From positions 140,381,697-140,445,696 of the forward strand of contig NC_073627.1 of assembly GCF_029407905.1 (NCBI RefSeq): 64,000 nt of DNA, given 5' to 3'. The notes below the pieces were generated by a model. It saw only the letters and a list, made by a program, of their open reading frames with translations. It did no database searches and was not told the origin of the DNA. The DNA is from Bubalus kerabau. Its lineage: Eukaryota > Chordata > Mammalia > Artiodactyla > Bovidae. Positions 1 to 9,554 of the stretch are shown in pieces; position 1 is the stretch's first letter, and the number at the start of each line of letters is the position of its first letter. Made by a program: the position numbers and the translations under genes.

Positions 1-475
1 CTCCTGGCATTGAGTCCTGCTGATGGAAGTGCTTAATTTTTTTTTTTCACTCCTCAAGTACCACTTACCCCCCTGAGCCTGCTTCCTCACAAACAATGGA
101 GCCGAATGTTCATTTGTTTGCTTGGAGCAGCTTGGGTTTTTCCCCCGTCTCAGTTCCAAAGGCTTGCTCAGCTGTCCTCTTTTCAGAAACCTGCCCCCCT
201 TGGCTTTAGTGTCTTCTGTGTTTAATTGCAAATTATTGATTTGAAGGGAATTAATTTTTAGCTCTTGCCAGATTCAGTCGCTCCTGGGTTGGACTCTCCG
301 GCAGGATACTCTAGGGATCCTGGCTGGGGCAGGGGGAGGACCGCTCAGGGCTCGGCTGGACTGTGCTGGGCTGGAGGCCACATGCCTCTTACAGGCTGAT
401 CAGATAGATGCTGGGGCTGATGTTGTCTAGCCCAGTGTTTGCTCTATTTTGCTAGAGAGGAAACTGACGGCCAGT
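1..475. other. repeat-poor sequence, no gene seen
   Basis: No open frame, splice pattern or familiar repeat was recognised. The stretch around 215-265 is AT-rich with homeodomain-like ATTA/TAAT cores, so it could be conserved non-coding DNA, but nothing in the sequence proves this. Confidence 0.4.
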
Positions 476-625
476 GAGTGCCGCTGATACGCAGAAGCAC
501 CTGGGAGTTTAAAAAATTACTAACGTTTGCATCCCATCCCCAGAAATTCTGATTTATTTGTGGGGTGCCCTGGACAATGGGACTTTGAGAACCTTCCCAG
601 GTGTTTCGCCTGTTTAGCCTATCAG
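476..625. repeat. hAT-Charlie-like DNA transposon fossil
   Basis: The order CAGAAGCACCTGGGAG, then CCCCAGAAATTCTGATTTATT, GGGGTGCCCTGG and a closing TTTGAGAACC..CCCAGGTG resembles the non-autonomous hAT elements common in placental mammals. It is short and diverged; no terminal inverted repeat pair is intact. Subfamily not assigned. Confidence 0.5.
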
Positions 626-710
626 TTTCATTAGGGAGCAACGAACTCCCTGAGCCTTCCTAAATTGTGTACAAATATGCATTCATTTGCATAGCTGTAC
701 CCTCATACAT

Positions 711-925
711 GGGGCTTCCCTGGTGGCTCAGTTGGAAAGAATCTGCCTGCCAAGGCAGGAAACTTGGGTTTGATCCCTGGGTCTGGAAGATCCCCTGGAG
801 AAGGAAATGGCAACCTATTCTAGTATTCTTGCCTGGAGAATCCCATGGGCAGAGGAACCCAGTGGGCTATAGTCTATAGGTCATAAAGAGTCGGACACAT
901 CTGAGCAACTAAGCATATACTCCCT
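711..925 (+). repeat. Bov-tA SINE
   Basis: Complete tRNA-Glu-like head (GGGGCTTCCCTGGTGGCTCAG, with a B-box-like GGGTTTGATCCCTGG) followed by the Bov-A body ending in GAGTCGGACACATCTGAGCAAC. An AC microsatellite follows directly and acts as the 3' tail. Confidence 0.9.
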
Positions 926-928
926 GAT

Positions 929-950
929 ACACACACACACACACACACAC
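929..950. repeat. (AC)n microsatellite
   Basis: Eleven uninterrupted AC units at the 3' tail of the preceding Bov-tA. A second, interrupted (AC)n lies at about 1542-1566 and is not SINE-linked. Confidence 0.95.
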
Positions 951-1024
951 GTGTGTGCCTGATTTTCATATTGGTGATCTTAGAACCAAAGGAATCAAAT
1001 AATTATTATAATAATATAATAATA

Positions 1025-1215
1025 TTTTCTCTGAGCATCTACTCTGCACCTAGCATTTTACATGCATTATCTCACTTAATGTATCACAAAAACCCTGCAA
1101 GAAGATGATGCTTTAATGGCTAGGAAAGATCAGCTGATTCTAGTTACCATTCTTCTGTCAGGTTTGGCATAACCATGCCTACTCTATTAATGAAGTGTCT
1201 GAGACTTAAAGGTCA
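1025..1215 (-). repeat. MIR SINE fragment
   Basis: Contains the antisense MIR core pattern GCATCTACTCTGCACCTAGC ..ATGCATTATCTCACTTAAT.. CCCTGCAAGAAGATGATG. Diverged, as expected of this mammal-wide family. Confidence 0.6.
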
Positions 1216-1649
1216 TTATTCCTGTGTGTCATGTGAGGCCACCACCCACCCAGGTGAGGAGGTGCGGAGTTCCTTTTGTGATTCTCAAGGTGGGGCCTCC
1301 TTCTGGGGAGTGGCAGCAGCAGGAGTTGAAGGACCAGAGGAAGCAGCTGTGGAAACAGAGAGCAGGAAAGTGTTAAGCAAGTTGTGGCCCGATTTCATTG
1401 AGCTGATTCATGGGTATGGATGTCACAGTTGTGCAAAAATGAACCTTTTTTTCTGTCATCGTTTGGGCATCATGTGTGCACATGTGTGTGTGGACACTGG
1501 TGTGCCTTGGTTCTGTGATGTATCACATCCCCCCACTCCCAACACACACACACACATACACACACAGGTCCCTGCAGAGGTCTCTGCATCATCTTTCTCT
1601 CACCTGTGAGGTTCTACAAGTCCCCCAGCCTCTCAGAAGCAATTTGAGG

Positions 1650-1870
1650 AAGCATTTCCTGTGTATTGGACTCCATTATGAGCACTTTACTAATATGAAC
1701 TTACTTAGTTCTCATAAAATCCTAAAAGGCAGGTGTTATTATCATCCCCATTTTACTGATGAAGACTTGGAGACAAAGAGGGGTTAAGTTACTTGCTCAA
1801 ACTCACACGGTAGGAGCCATGATTCCAAGTGTCACTTTGGCTCTGAAACTCACACTCTTACTGATATCAT
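1650..1870 (-). repeat. MIR SINE
   Basis: Clear antisense MIR: CTCATAAAATCCTAAAAGGC, TATTATCATCCCCATTTTAC, GATGAAGACTTGGAGACA, GGTTAAGTTACTTGCTCAA, TCACACGGTAGGAGCC in that order. Confidence 0.8.
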
Positions 1871-1948
1871 TAATTTGAGATCCTGAGTGTCCTGGAGTAC
1901 AACTGCGCTGGTGAAGGGATTTGATTAGTTGATTTCTTAATACTTTTC

Positions 1949-2279
1949 TTTTTAAAAAAATTTTATTGGAGTATAGTTGCTTTCCAATATTGTGTTAGTT
2001 TCTGCTGTATAGCAAAGTGAATTAGTTATACATACATCCATCTTTTGTGGATTTCCTTCCCATTTAGATCACTACAGAGCACTGAGTAGAGTTCCTTGTG
2101 CTATACAGTAGTTCTCATTAGTTATCTATTTTATACAGAGTATCAATAGTTATCTATTAGTTCTCATCAGTTATCTGTTTTATACATAGTGTCAATAATG
2201 TTTATGTGTCAGTCCCAATCTCCCAAATTATCTCATCCCTCCCTTTCCCGCATGGTGTCCACTGTTTTCTAGATGATTC
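1949..2279 (-). mobile_element. L1 3' end, 5'-truncated
   Basis: Antisense ruminant L1 3' UTR (TTTTATTGGAGTATAGTTGC, TGTGTTAGTTTCTGCTGTAT, TGTGCTATACAGTAG). It is bounded by a perfect 13-bp TSD CTTAATACTTTTC at 1936-1948 and 2280-2292. A roughly 50-bp unit (AGTTCTCAT.AGTTATCT.TTTTATACA) is tandemly duplicated at about 2109-2205. Confidence 0.88.
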
Positions 2280-2559
2280 CTTAATACTTTTCAACCCCGA
2301 CTATATCTCCTCCCATCATATTGACCAATAACGTTGTAAAGAAATCTTCCACTATCCGTGGTCTGTACTTCCTCCTTTCTTGCACCACTGGGGCCGTGGA
2401 TCTGTTCAGATCTGAGACACGTGGCTGTTTTCTCCTTATTACATCTTTTATGAGCATACTGTATTCCCCTTTGTAGATATTAAATGCTTGACATGTCATA
2501 GCTGCTCAGCTGGTTGTAAGAGACCTGAGTAACACTGAGGAATAGTAGCCCAAAGACTT

Positions 2560-2803
2560 GGAGAAGGCAATGGCAACCCACTCCAGTACTCTTGCCTAGG
2601 AAATCCCATGGATGGAGGAGCCTGGTAGGCTGCAGTCCATGGGGTATCGAAGAGTCAGACACGACTGAGCGACTTCACTTTCACTTTTCACTTTTTTGCA
2701 TTGAAGAAGGCAATGGCAACCCACTCCAGTGGACCAGGGAGCCTGGTGGGCTGCCGTCTATGGGGTCGCACAGAGTCAGACACAACTGAAGTGACACAGC
2801 AGC
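2560..2803 (+). repeat. Bov-A2 dimeric SINE
   Basis: Two Bov-A units joined by the linker CGACTTCACTTTCACTTTTC; the second unit lacks about 30 bp after CACTCCAGTGG. The 3' end runs into a short AGC tail. TSD AGCCCAAAGACTT at 2547-2559 and 2804-2816. Confidence 0.9.
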
Positions 2804-2816
2804 AGCCCAAAGACTT

Positions 2817-3035
2817 CCCAGGTGGCCCTAGTTGTAAAGAACCTACCTGCCCAATCCAGGAGCTGCAGGAGACCATGGTTTGATCCCTGGGTTAAGAAGA
2901 TCCCCTGGAGGAGTACATGGCAACCCACTCCAGTATTCTTGCCTGGAGAATCCCATAGACAGAGAAGCCTGGTGGGCTACAGTCCATAGGGTTGAAAAGA
3001 GCTGGGCATGACTGAACGACTTGGCACACACACAC
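2817..3035 (+). repeat. Bov-tA SINE sharing its neighbour's target
   Basis: Complete head and body (CCCAGGTGGCCCTAGTTGTA to GGGCATGACTGAACGACTTG) with a short CA tail. Its right flank (3036-3047) repeats AGCCCAAAGACT, so this copy and the dimer upstream were separated by successive duplication of one target site. Confidence 0.88.
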
Positions 3036-3099
3036 AGCCCAAAGACTAAGTTTTCTTGATGAAAGCAATGGGAGAAGGAGGACAAGTGGAAGGGAGGTG

Positions 3100-3749
3100 A
3101 CAGGCTGCATGGAGGACAATTCCAGGATCAAGTTCAGCATTTTCCTTGCACTTGATTCATATTAACCTTCTGATCTGTAGTGTTTTGGAAGAAGTTTACT
3201 AGAAGAGTGTATTTAGAATTTTTCCATTATCACAATGGCTAGAGCTCTCTAAGCCAAGCTGCCACCGTGCACTCTACTCCTTCTCTTTCAGTTTCCCAAA
3301 GCTGTAGAAGGAGCTCTGGACCCACCGCGTCCTGAGTCACAGAATGATTCATTTTACACGGGCTCTGTCTCCACAGCCCCTCCCTGCCACAATTAACACC
3401 TCAGGGAGGGAATCTAAAATCAAGTGCTCCTTTTTCAATTACCACTTAGAAAACTGTGTAATAAAACACCACGGCAAGACTGCTTGCTCTTTTGGAAAGT
3501 CTAATTAATTCATTTGCGGAGGTTGCGTCTTGCCTGGCACTGTGTCACTGGCTCATTTAGAAAGGTGCTAAGGCTTGGAATCTGTGGGTTACCACTTGAA
3601 CAAATCCATTTTCATGTCCCGATTTTGGAGGCTGACAGAAGAGCAGTGGAGGCTGAGATAGCCTGGGGGTCAGCACAAGTATCCTGTGATCCAACAAGAG
3701 AGGCTGCTTTTGGCTTTTCAAAGAATCCACCATCGGCCTCACTCTCTAT
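3100..3749. other. repeat-free island, candidate regulatory DNA
   Basis: No mobile element recognised. It holds a consensus AP-1 heptamer TGAGTCA at 3333-3339 and TAATTAATT at 3502-3510, in an otherwise mixed-composition stretch. Enhancer function is inference; no exon is evident. Confidence 0.35.
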
Positions 3750-3828
3750 CCTGGGAGGCAGGAGGCCTGGGTCTCAGCCTGGCTTGGCCACTGAATGGTC
3801 CTGTGACCTTTAGCAGTTACCACTCTTC
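3750..3828 (+). repeat. MIR fragment
   Basis: GGCAGGAGGCCTGGGTCTC..CTGGCTTGGCCACTGA..GTCCTGTGACCTT follows the 5' half of MIR in the sense direction. Confidence 0.55.
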
Positions 3829-3833
3829 CTTTT

Positions 3834-4248
3834 TCTTTAAAAAAAAATTAATTCATAATTGACGTATTATATTAGTTTCAAGAATATAACATAAAGCCTC
3901 AATAGTTGTATATATTGTGAAATGAACACCAACAGTAAGTCTAGGGGTCTTCCCTGGCAGTCCAGTAGTTGGGACTCTGCCTTCCAATGCCGGGGACGTG
4001 GGTTCAATCCTTGACTGGGGAGCTAAGATCCCACATGCCTTGCAGCCAAAAAAACCAACATAAAACAAAAGCAATAGTGTAACAAATTCAATAGAGTCTT
4101 TAAAAATGGTCCACATCAAAAAAAAAAAAAACTTAAAAAACCCCAGTAAATCTAGTTGACATCCATCACTACACATAGTTAAAACTTTTTTTCTTGTAAT
4201 GAGAAATTTTTGTTTTTGAGAACTTTTAAGATCTACTCACTTAGCAAC
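3834..4248 (-). mobile_element. old L1 3' UTR, split by a CHR SINE
   Basis: Antisense L1M-type 3' UTR: ATTGTGAAATGAACACCAAC and, after the SINE, CATCCATCACTACACATAGTT. The two halves join in register once the SINE and one TSD copy are removed. Confidence 0.65.
3945..4144 (+). repeat. CHR-type tRNA-derived SINE with extended tail
   Basis: Head GGTCTTCCCTGGCAGTCCAG, B-box-like GGGTTCAATCC, AAGATCCCACATGCC, then an A-rich 3' region with GTGTAACAAATTCAAT. TSD AGTAAGTCTAG / AGTAAATCTAG at 3934-3944 and 4145-4155. Confidence 0.85.
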
Positions 4249-4292
4249 TTTTTTAAAAAGTTTTTGTTGGAGTATAATTGATTTACAATGGT
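4249..4292 (-). mobile_element. very short L1 3' end
   Basis: TTTTTTAAAAAGTTTTTG then TTGGAGTATAATTGATTTAC is the antisense start of a ruminant L1 3' UTR; it stops at the adjacent Bov-tA after about 40 bp. Confidence 0.6.
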
Positions 4293-4519
4293 TCTTTGTT
4301 GTTGTTGTTTAGTTGATAAGTTCTGTCCAACACTTTGCAACCCTGTGGACTCTAGCCTGCCAGGCTCCTCTGTCCATGGGAATCTCCAGACAAGAATACT
4401 GGAGTAGGTTGCCATGACCTCCTCTAGGGGATCTTCCCGACCCAGGGATTGAACCTGGGTCTCTTATGTCTCCTGCATTGCCAGGCATGTTCTTTACCAC
4501 TAGCGTCACCTGGGAAGCC
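4293..4519 (-). repeat. Bov-tA SINE
   Basis: Antisense full-length copy from the Bov-A 3' end (TTTAGTTGATAAGTTCTGTC) to the tRNA-like head (TTTACCACTAGCGTCACCTG, GGGAAGCC). Confidence 0.9.
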
Positions 4520-5048
4520 TTTTCAAGGATTAAATGTGTATTATCAGCCACCATGCTTATCCTTTGGTTTTTTGAGCCTTCAACTTCTTGAATCATTCCC
4601 TCTAAACTCTAATATTATAAGTTAGACCTACCTCCAGCTATCACTTTGCTCACTGAATGTGCTTTTAGCTGATTAACCTAAAACCAACTGGATTCATTGC
4701 ATCTCATTTATCATGTGCCTCCTTCACAGATTTTTGGTGAAATAATTTGTAGGGGGGACAAAGATGAAAAGAAGTCAGTTGATTCATGAAATTTGGCGTC
4801 TCCTTGCTTCCCCAAATAGTTTGTGTATATTCAGAGAATTCTAGCCTACAAGGTGTTATCTAGATGGGTTTTCTCTGGGGCTTTGATTTCTCTAACCTGG
4901 TCCTCATATTGCAATAAGAAACTAACCTGTGTATTGTTTAATTCCCTGTAATATCTTCTCATTAAAAAATTTCCCACATTGCCAATCAAGCTCTTCTAAG
5001 TATTTTTTCTTCCTGATAAAGGGCACAGGATATTATAGCCATGTTCTG
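4520..5048. other. no gene or repeat recognised
   Basis: AT-rich sequence with no open frame of note and no repeat I can name. Confidence 0.4.
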
Positions 5049-5143
5049 AGACTCACTGATCCTCCAGGGGATCTTTCCAACTCAGGGATCATCTCCTGTG
5101 TTGGCAGGTGATTCTTTACCACTAGCACCACCTGGGAAGCCCT
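5049..5143 (-). repeat. Bov-tA head only (3'-truncated)
   Basis: Antisense tRNA-like half (CCAGGGGATCTTTCCAACTC to CACCTGGGAAGCCC); the Bov-A body that should lie to the left is missing. Possible 8-bp TSD ATGTTCTG / ATGTTTTG at 5041-5048 and 5144-5151. Confidence 0.75.
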
Positions 5144-5199
5144 ATGTTTTGTAAGGAAAAAAAAAACCCATATCCTTACTCTGAGTTGAGCTGCACTGG

Positions 5200-5392
5200 G
5201 GTGGATAAAAAGTTCACATTGTTTGATGGATGCAGAGTTTCAGTTTGAAGTGATGAGAAAGTTCTGGAGATGGATGAAAGTGATGGTTGTACAGCAGTGT
5301 GAATGTACTTAATGCCACTGAACTGTACACTTAATAACAGTTAAAATGGTCAATTTTATGTGGTGTGTATTTTACTGCAATAAAAAGTGCAC
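5200..5392 (+). mobile_element. old L1-type 3' end
   Basis: GATGGTTGTACAGCAGTGTG, AATGTACTTAATGCCACTGA, TGTACACTTAATAACAG, ending TTTTACTGCAATAAAAAG is the 3' terminus of an ancient mammalian L1-class element; subfamily uncertain. Confidence 0.55.
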
Positions 5393-5814
5393 ATAAGTTT
5401 GGGAGTGTTACTCAAGGAAACTGTCAACCTTATCCAGCCTTATCCTGAATTCAATAGTTAGAGAACAATGAACCATCAATTGCTGAGAAAGTCAGATGGG
5501 CCAGATATGGATGCAGGACGAGCAGAGACCTCTCAGTCTCCCTGAGATTCGTCACTGTCCAGACATGGACGGTATCCACCATATGTCTTGCTGGGAGTAG
5601 TGACCTCAGCTGGATGCAGTGAGTCTAGAGACTGCCCAAGAAAGACCAGGTGGGATGAAGTTCATGTCCATGGATACTTGAGAAGAACAGAGGGAAGCTG
5701 TACAGACGAGCTCCTTCATCTGAAGTCATGTGCACTTAGCGCATCTAGAGCTGGTCCCTAGAGAAGGGAAAGAGCAGGCCCTTGAATGGGCTGACAAAAT
5801 CCTGACTTCACCAG
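5393..5814. other. unique-looking sequence
   Basis: Nothing recognised: no repeat signature and no reading frame of interest. Confidence 0.4.
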
Positions 5815-6110
5815 GGCAACACCATCCAATAGAAATACAAGGTGGGGGCACATAAGGATTTTTACATTTTCTAATAGTCACATTAAACAGAGTAAAAAGA
5901 AACAGGTAAATTTTTTTTTAGTAATATATTTCTCCAATATATCTAAAATATTTTCATTTCAACATGTCATCAATATTAAGAATGATTAAGATATTTTACA
6001 TTCTTATTTGTACTGAGTCTAAAATCCAGTGTGTAATTTGTACTTCTGGCACATCTCAATTTGGACCAGCACATTTCAAGAGCTCCTTAGCTACATGTGG
6101 TTAATGATGA
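5815..6110. repeat. ancient DNA-transposon-like repeat
   Basis: CCATCCAATAGAAATACAAG, CTAATAGTCACATTAAACAG, AACAGGTAAATTT, CAATATATCTAAAATATTTTC and ACATTTCAAGAGCTCCTTAG follow a dispersed mammalian element whose ends read ..CCACATGTGGCTA..ATTGGACAG. A relative occurs at 13575-13985. Name not assigned. Confidence 0.5.
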
Positions 6111-6217
6111 ATATATTGGGAAGTGAAGGAGTAGAGGTTAAGCCAGAAACAGCCAAACAAACACACAAAAAAAGTCATGAATATGATAAGATTTGCTTGG
6201 ATGTGGTTACATTATGG

Positions 6218-6346
6218 TTTTTTTTTTTTTTTTTTGTCTATGCTGTATGGCATGTGGGATCTTAGTTCCCCAACCAGGGATCAAACCCAGGCCCACGGCA
6301 GTGAAAGCTCTGAGTCTTAATCACTGGACTGCCAAGGAATTCCTTC
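6218..6346 (-). repeat. CHR-type SINE
   Basis: Poly-T (tail), GTGGGATCTTAGTTCCCCAA, CAGGGATCAAACCC, TCTTAATCACTGGACTGCCA, GGAATTCC. TSD CATTATG at 6210-6216 and 6347-6353. Confidence 0.85.
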
Positions 6347-6353
6347 CATTATG

Positions 6354-6885
6354 TTCTTAATCAATGACATAGAAATGGAAGTGATGTGTGTTTTGGCTAA
6401 GGGGAGAGGCACTTAGTTGCCAGTGGGTACACAGCTGTTCTCTACAGTCATTCATGTGGTGAGTGTGGAAGCATTGACCTCCATCAGACTGAGTCCCTGA
6501 GAGTGATTAAATGGCAGAGCCGAGCCACCTAACTACTCATATTGGACAGGTGATAAGAGAAAGAGTTAAATTGTCCGAGATTCAGGAGATGTTTGTTACT
6601 GTAGCATACTTTAGTTTGTCCTGACCGATACCCGTGCTTTTGTACTGTTTTGACTAATTAAAATTCTAAATATAATAAGTATAACCTTGTAGTAAAAGGG
6701 CATGTCTTCTGTTTTAAATCTTTACAGCCTTTCTAGTTAAAAGATATAGGAAATATGCCACTTAAGAATACTGTGAACTCATTTACCTAGGTATATTAAT
6801 GAAGAATTGTATGAAGGGAGATATTACACAAACAGGTAGAATATGTGTTCCCAAAGAGAATTTTATCTATCAGTGTTTGTTGGGG
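6354..6885. other. unique-looking sequence
   Basis: No gene or repeat recognised. Confidence 0.4.
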
Positions 6886-7583
6886 GATAAAAAGTTGGCT
6901 TAAAGCTCAATGTTCAGAAAACGAAGATCATGGCATCCGGTCCCATTACTTCATGGGAAATAGATGGAGAAACAGTGTCAGACTTTATTTATTGGGGCTC
7001 CAAAATCACTGCAGATGGTGACTGCAGCCATGAAATTAAAAGACGCTTACTCCTTGGAAGGAAAGTTATGACCAACCTAGATAGCATATTCAAAAGCAGA
7101 GACATTACTTTGCCAACAAAGGTTCATCTAGTCAAGGCTATGGTTTTTCCTGTGGTCATGTATGGATGTGAGAGTTGGACTGTGAAGAAGGCTGAGCACC
7201 GAAGAATTGATGCTTTTGAACTGTGGTGTTGGAGAAGACTCTTGAGAGTCCCTTGGACTGCAAGGAGATCCAACCAGTCCATTCTGAAGGAGATCAGCCC
7301 TGGGATTTCTTTGGAAGGAATGATGCTAAAGCTGAAACTCCAGTACTTTGGCCACCTCATGCAAAGAGTTGACTCATTGGAAAAGACTCTGATGCTGGGA
7401 GGGATTGAGGGCAAGAGGAGAAGGGGACGACAGAGGATGAGATGGCTGGATGGCATCACTGACTCGACGGACATGAGTCTGGGTGAACTCCGGGAGTTGG
7501 TGATGGACAGGGAGGCCTGGCGTGCTGCGATTCATGGGGTCACAAAGAGTCAGACATGACTGAGCGACTGAACTGAACTGACA
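6886..7583 (+). mobile_element. BovB LINE 3' end
   Basis: The 3' part of BovB ORF2 (from ..AAAGTTGGCTTAAAGCTC) to the usual terminus GAGCGACTGAACTGAACTGA. A 209-codon open frame at 6930-7559 covers the region C-terminal to the RT core (KRRLLLGRKVMTNLDSI, VVMYGCESWTVKKAEHRRID, RRRGRQRMRWLDGITDS). 5'-truncated, so no active protein is expected. Confidence 0.95.
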
Positions 7584-8153
7584 GGCAAACTAAAATTTTA
7601 ATCCTGGAAATACCAAAAAATTACTTCTATTTCAAACGTTGTGATGTAGAAAAGAAAAAATACCTGGCATTGGTGAATGCTTTTCTCTAAAGAATTTGAA
7701 ACATTTTCCATTTATTTAGAAATTGATGCTTTCAACACAAGAGATTGTAGCATCATGGACAATCTGAATGTTCCATCCATTCTTAAATAAATGGAAATAA
7801 TAAAGTCCAGTTTTACCACCTTTCTCAGCATTTGTACTTGTCAGCACTAGTCATTTATGGAACATATATGAGCTCATGTAAATTTATTTAAAGTGCTTTG
7901 AAACTATATGTAGAATTGTAACATTGTAAAGACAATTGGAATTTTTCATAATGAGTAATAAAAAAATTTAAAAACTCAATTCCTAAGCCTTCCTTCCACA
8001 GGTCAGAATTTTAAATTGTCTATCTCATTTTCTCTGAAATTCCCTCTGCGTGAGTATGCTTCTTTTAGAACAGAGAATTACCTTTAATTATTTCTTAGTA
8101 TTCAGATAGATACAAAGAAATTAGTGCATTTCTGAAAACTTTACTTTCTCTAT
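7584..8153. other. unique AT-rich sequence
   Basis: No gene or repeat recognised. Confidence 0.4.
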
Positions 8154-8168
8154 ACTGAGTGCCTTTTT

Positions 8169-8625
8169 GCTTTATTTTTTAAAATTAATTTTTATTGGCA
8201 TGTAGTTGCTTTACAATGTTGTGTTAGTTTCCATTGTACAGCAAAGTGAATCAGCTATCCATATACATATATCCCCTCTTCTTTGGGATTTCCTTCCCAT
8301 TTAGGTTAAACACATGGGAAGATGCTCAACATCACTAATTATTAGAGAAATGCAAATCGAAATTACAATGAGGTACTACCTCACACTCGTCAGAATGGCC
8401 ATCATTAAAAAAATCTACAAACAATGAATGCTGGAGAGGGTCTGGAGAAAAAGGAACACTCTTGCACTGTAGGTGGGAGGATAAATTGTACAACCACTAT
8501 GGAAAACAGTATGGAGTTTCCTTAAAAAACTAAAATTAGAACTATCATAATACCCAGAAATCCCACTACTGGGCATATACCCAGAGAAAACTGTAATTCA
8601 AAAAGACACATGCACCCCAATGTTC
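8169..8625 (-). mobile_element. short L1 with 5' inversion (twin priming)
   Basis: 8169-8306 is antisense L1 3' UTR (TTTTTATTGGCATGTAGTTG, GTGTTAGTTTCCATTGTACA). 8307-8625 is the end of ORF2 in the opposite, sense orientation (GAAGATGCTCAACATCACTA, ACTACTGGGCATATACCCAG). The whole is flanked by ACTGAGTGCCTTTTT / ACTGAGTACCTTTTT (8154-8168, 8626-8640), so both pieces arrived in one event. Confidence 0.9.
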
Positions 8626-8693
8626 ACTGAGTACCTTTTTTTTCAGTTGACTTTGGAAATAAATTCCATTTTGTTGAGTCTTTTTCAAATACT

Positions 8694-8865
8694 TTGTTGT
8701 TGTTCAGTCACCCAGTTGTGTCCAACTGTTTGCAACCCCATGGACTACAGCATGCCAGGCCTCCCTGTCCCTCACTGTCTCCCAGAGCTTGCCCAAGTCC
8801 ATGTTCATTGCATCCGGTGATACCAATCAGCCATCTCATCCTCTGATGCCCTCTTGTGCTTGGGT
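8694..8865 (-). mobile_element. BovB 3' fragment
   Basis: Antisense terminus: GTTCAGTCACCCAGTTGTGT, CCATGGACTACAGCATGCCA, CATCTCATCCTCTGATG. Faces the next BovB fragment head to head. Confidence 0.85.
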
Positions 8866-8916
8866 GCTGTGAGGAAAAAATGGATGTAGAAGGTATATTC
8901 TACCCCTGGTGTATTC

Positions 8917-9095
8917 TCCTGATGCTGGAAAGATTTGAGGGCAGGAGGAGAAGAGGGTGACAGAGGATGAGATGGTTAGATAGCATCACCGACTCACTGG
9001 ACATGAGTTTGAGCAAACTCAGGGAGATAGTGAAGGACAGCAAAGCCTAGCATGCTGCAGTCGCAAAGAGTCAGACATTACTGAGCATGCACACA
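8917..9095 (+). mobile_element. BovB 3' fragment
   Basis: Sense terminus: CTGATGCTGGAAAGATTTGA, GGTGACAGAGGATGAGATGG, ATGAGTTTGAGCAAACTC, AAGAGTCAGACATTACTGAG. Covers the same consensus interval as the inverted copy at 8694-8865. Confidence 0.88.
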
Positions 9096-9159
9096 CATAC
9101 ACACACACACACCACTGTGGGAGTGCCTCTGTAAATAGTAGCTCCTTAGAGAGGTGTGA

Positions 9160-9297
9160 GGAGAAGGCAATGGCAACCCACTCCAGTGTTCTTGCCTGGA
9201 GAATCCCAGGGACGGGGAATTCTGGTGGGCTGCCATCTACGGGGTTGCACAGAGTCAGACAAGACTAAAGCGACTTAGCAGCAGCAGCAGCAGCAGC
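9160..9297 (+). repeat. Bov-A monomer with (AGC)n tail
   Basis: Single Bov-A unit (GAGAAGGCAATGGCAACCCA to AAGCGACTTAGC) followed by an AGC microsatellite at 9278-9297. Perfect 12-bp TSD AGAGAGGTGTGA at 9148-9159 and 9298-9309. Confidence 0.92.
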
Positions 9298-9554
9298 AGA
9301 GAGGTGTGAAAATATTAGAGAGTTAATGCATTAGGGCCAGAACCAAATCTCCTCATTGACTTCAATGAGACAGTGAAGAAAGAGGTAGTTCTAATAGAGG
9401 AAATCAACATTGAGCTTAAAAGAAACGTTAAGTCGGTGAATGTGATCTTTCAACAAGAGAGTTTTCTTAGGGAAATGAGCTAAACTGACAGAATGCCAGG
9501 TACAGCAACTTGATGAGTTGGTCCAGCAGGTTATTAATATGTAGCCAAACCAAG

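Noticed and set aside
711..790. tRNA-Glu-like heads of Bov-tA and CHR SINEs as tRNA genes
   Set aside because: They have B-box-like text but no proper acceptor or anticodon arms and lie in every SINE copy; they are SINE promoters.
1175..1609. 144-codon plus-strand open frame as a gene
   Set aside because: It crosses an AC microsatellite, has no domain and is bordered by MIR fragments; it looks like chance.
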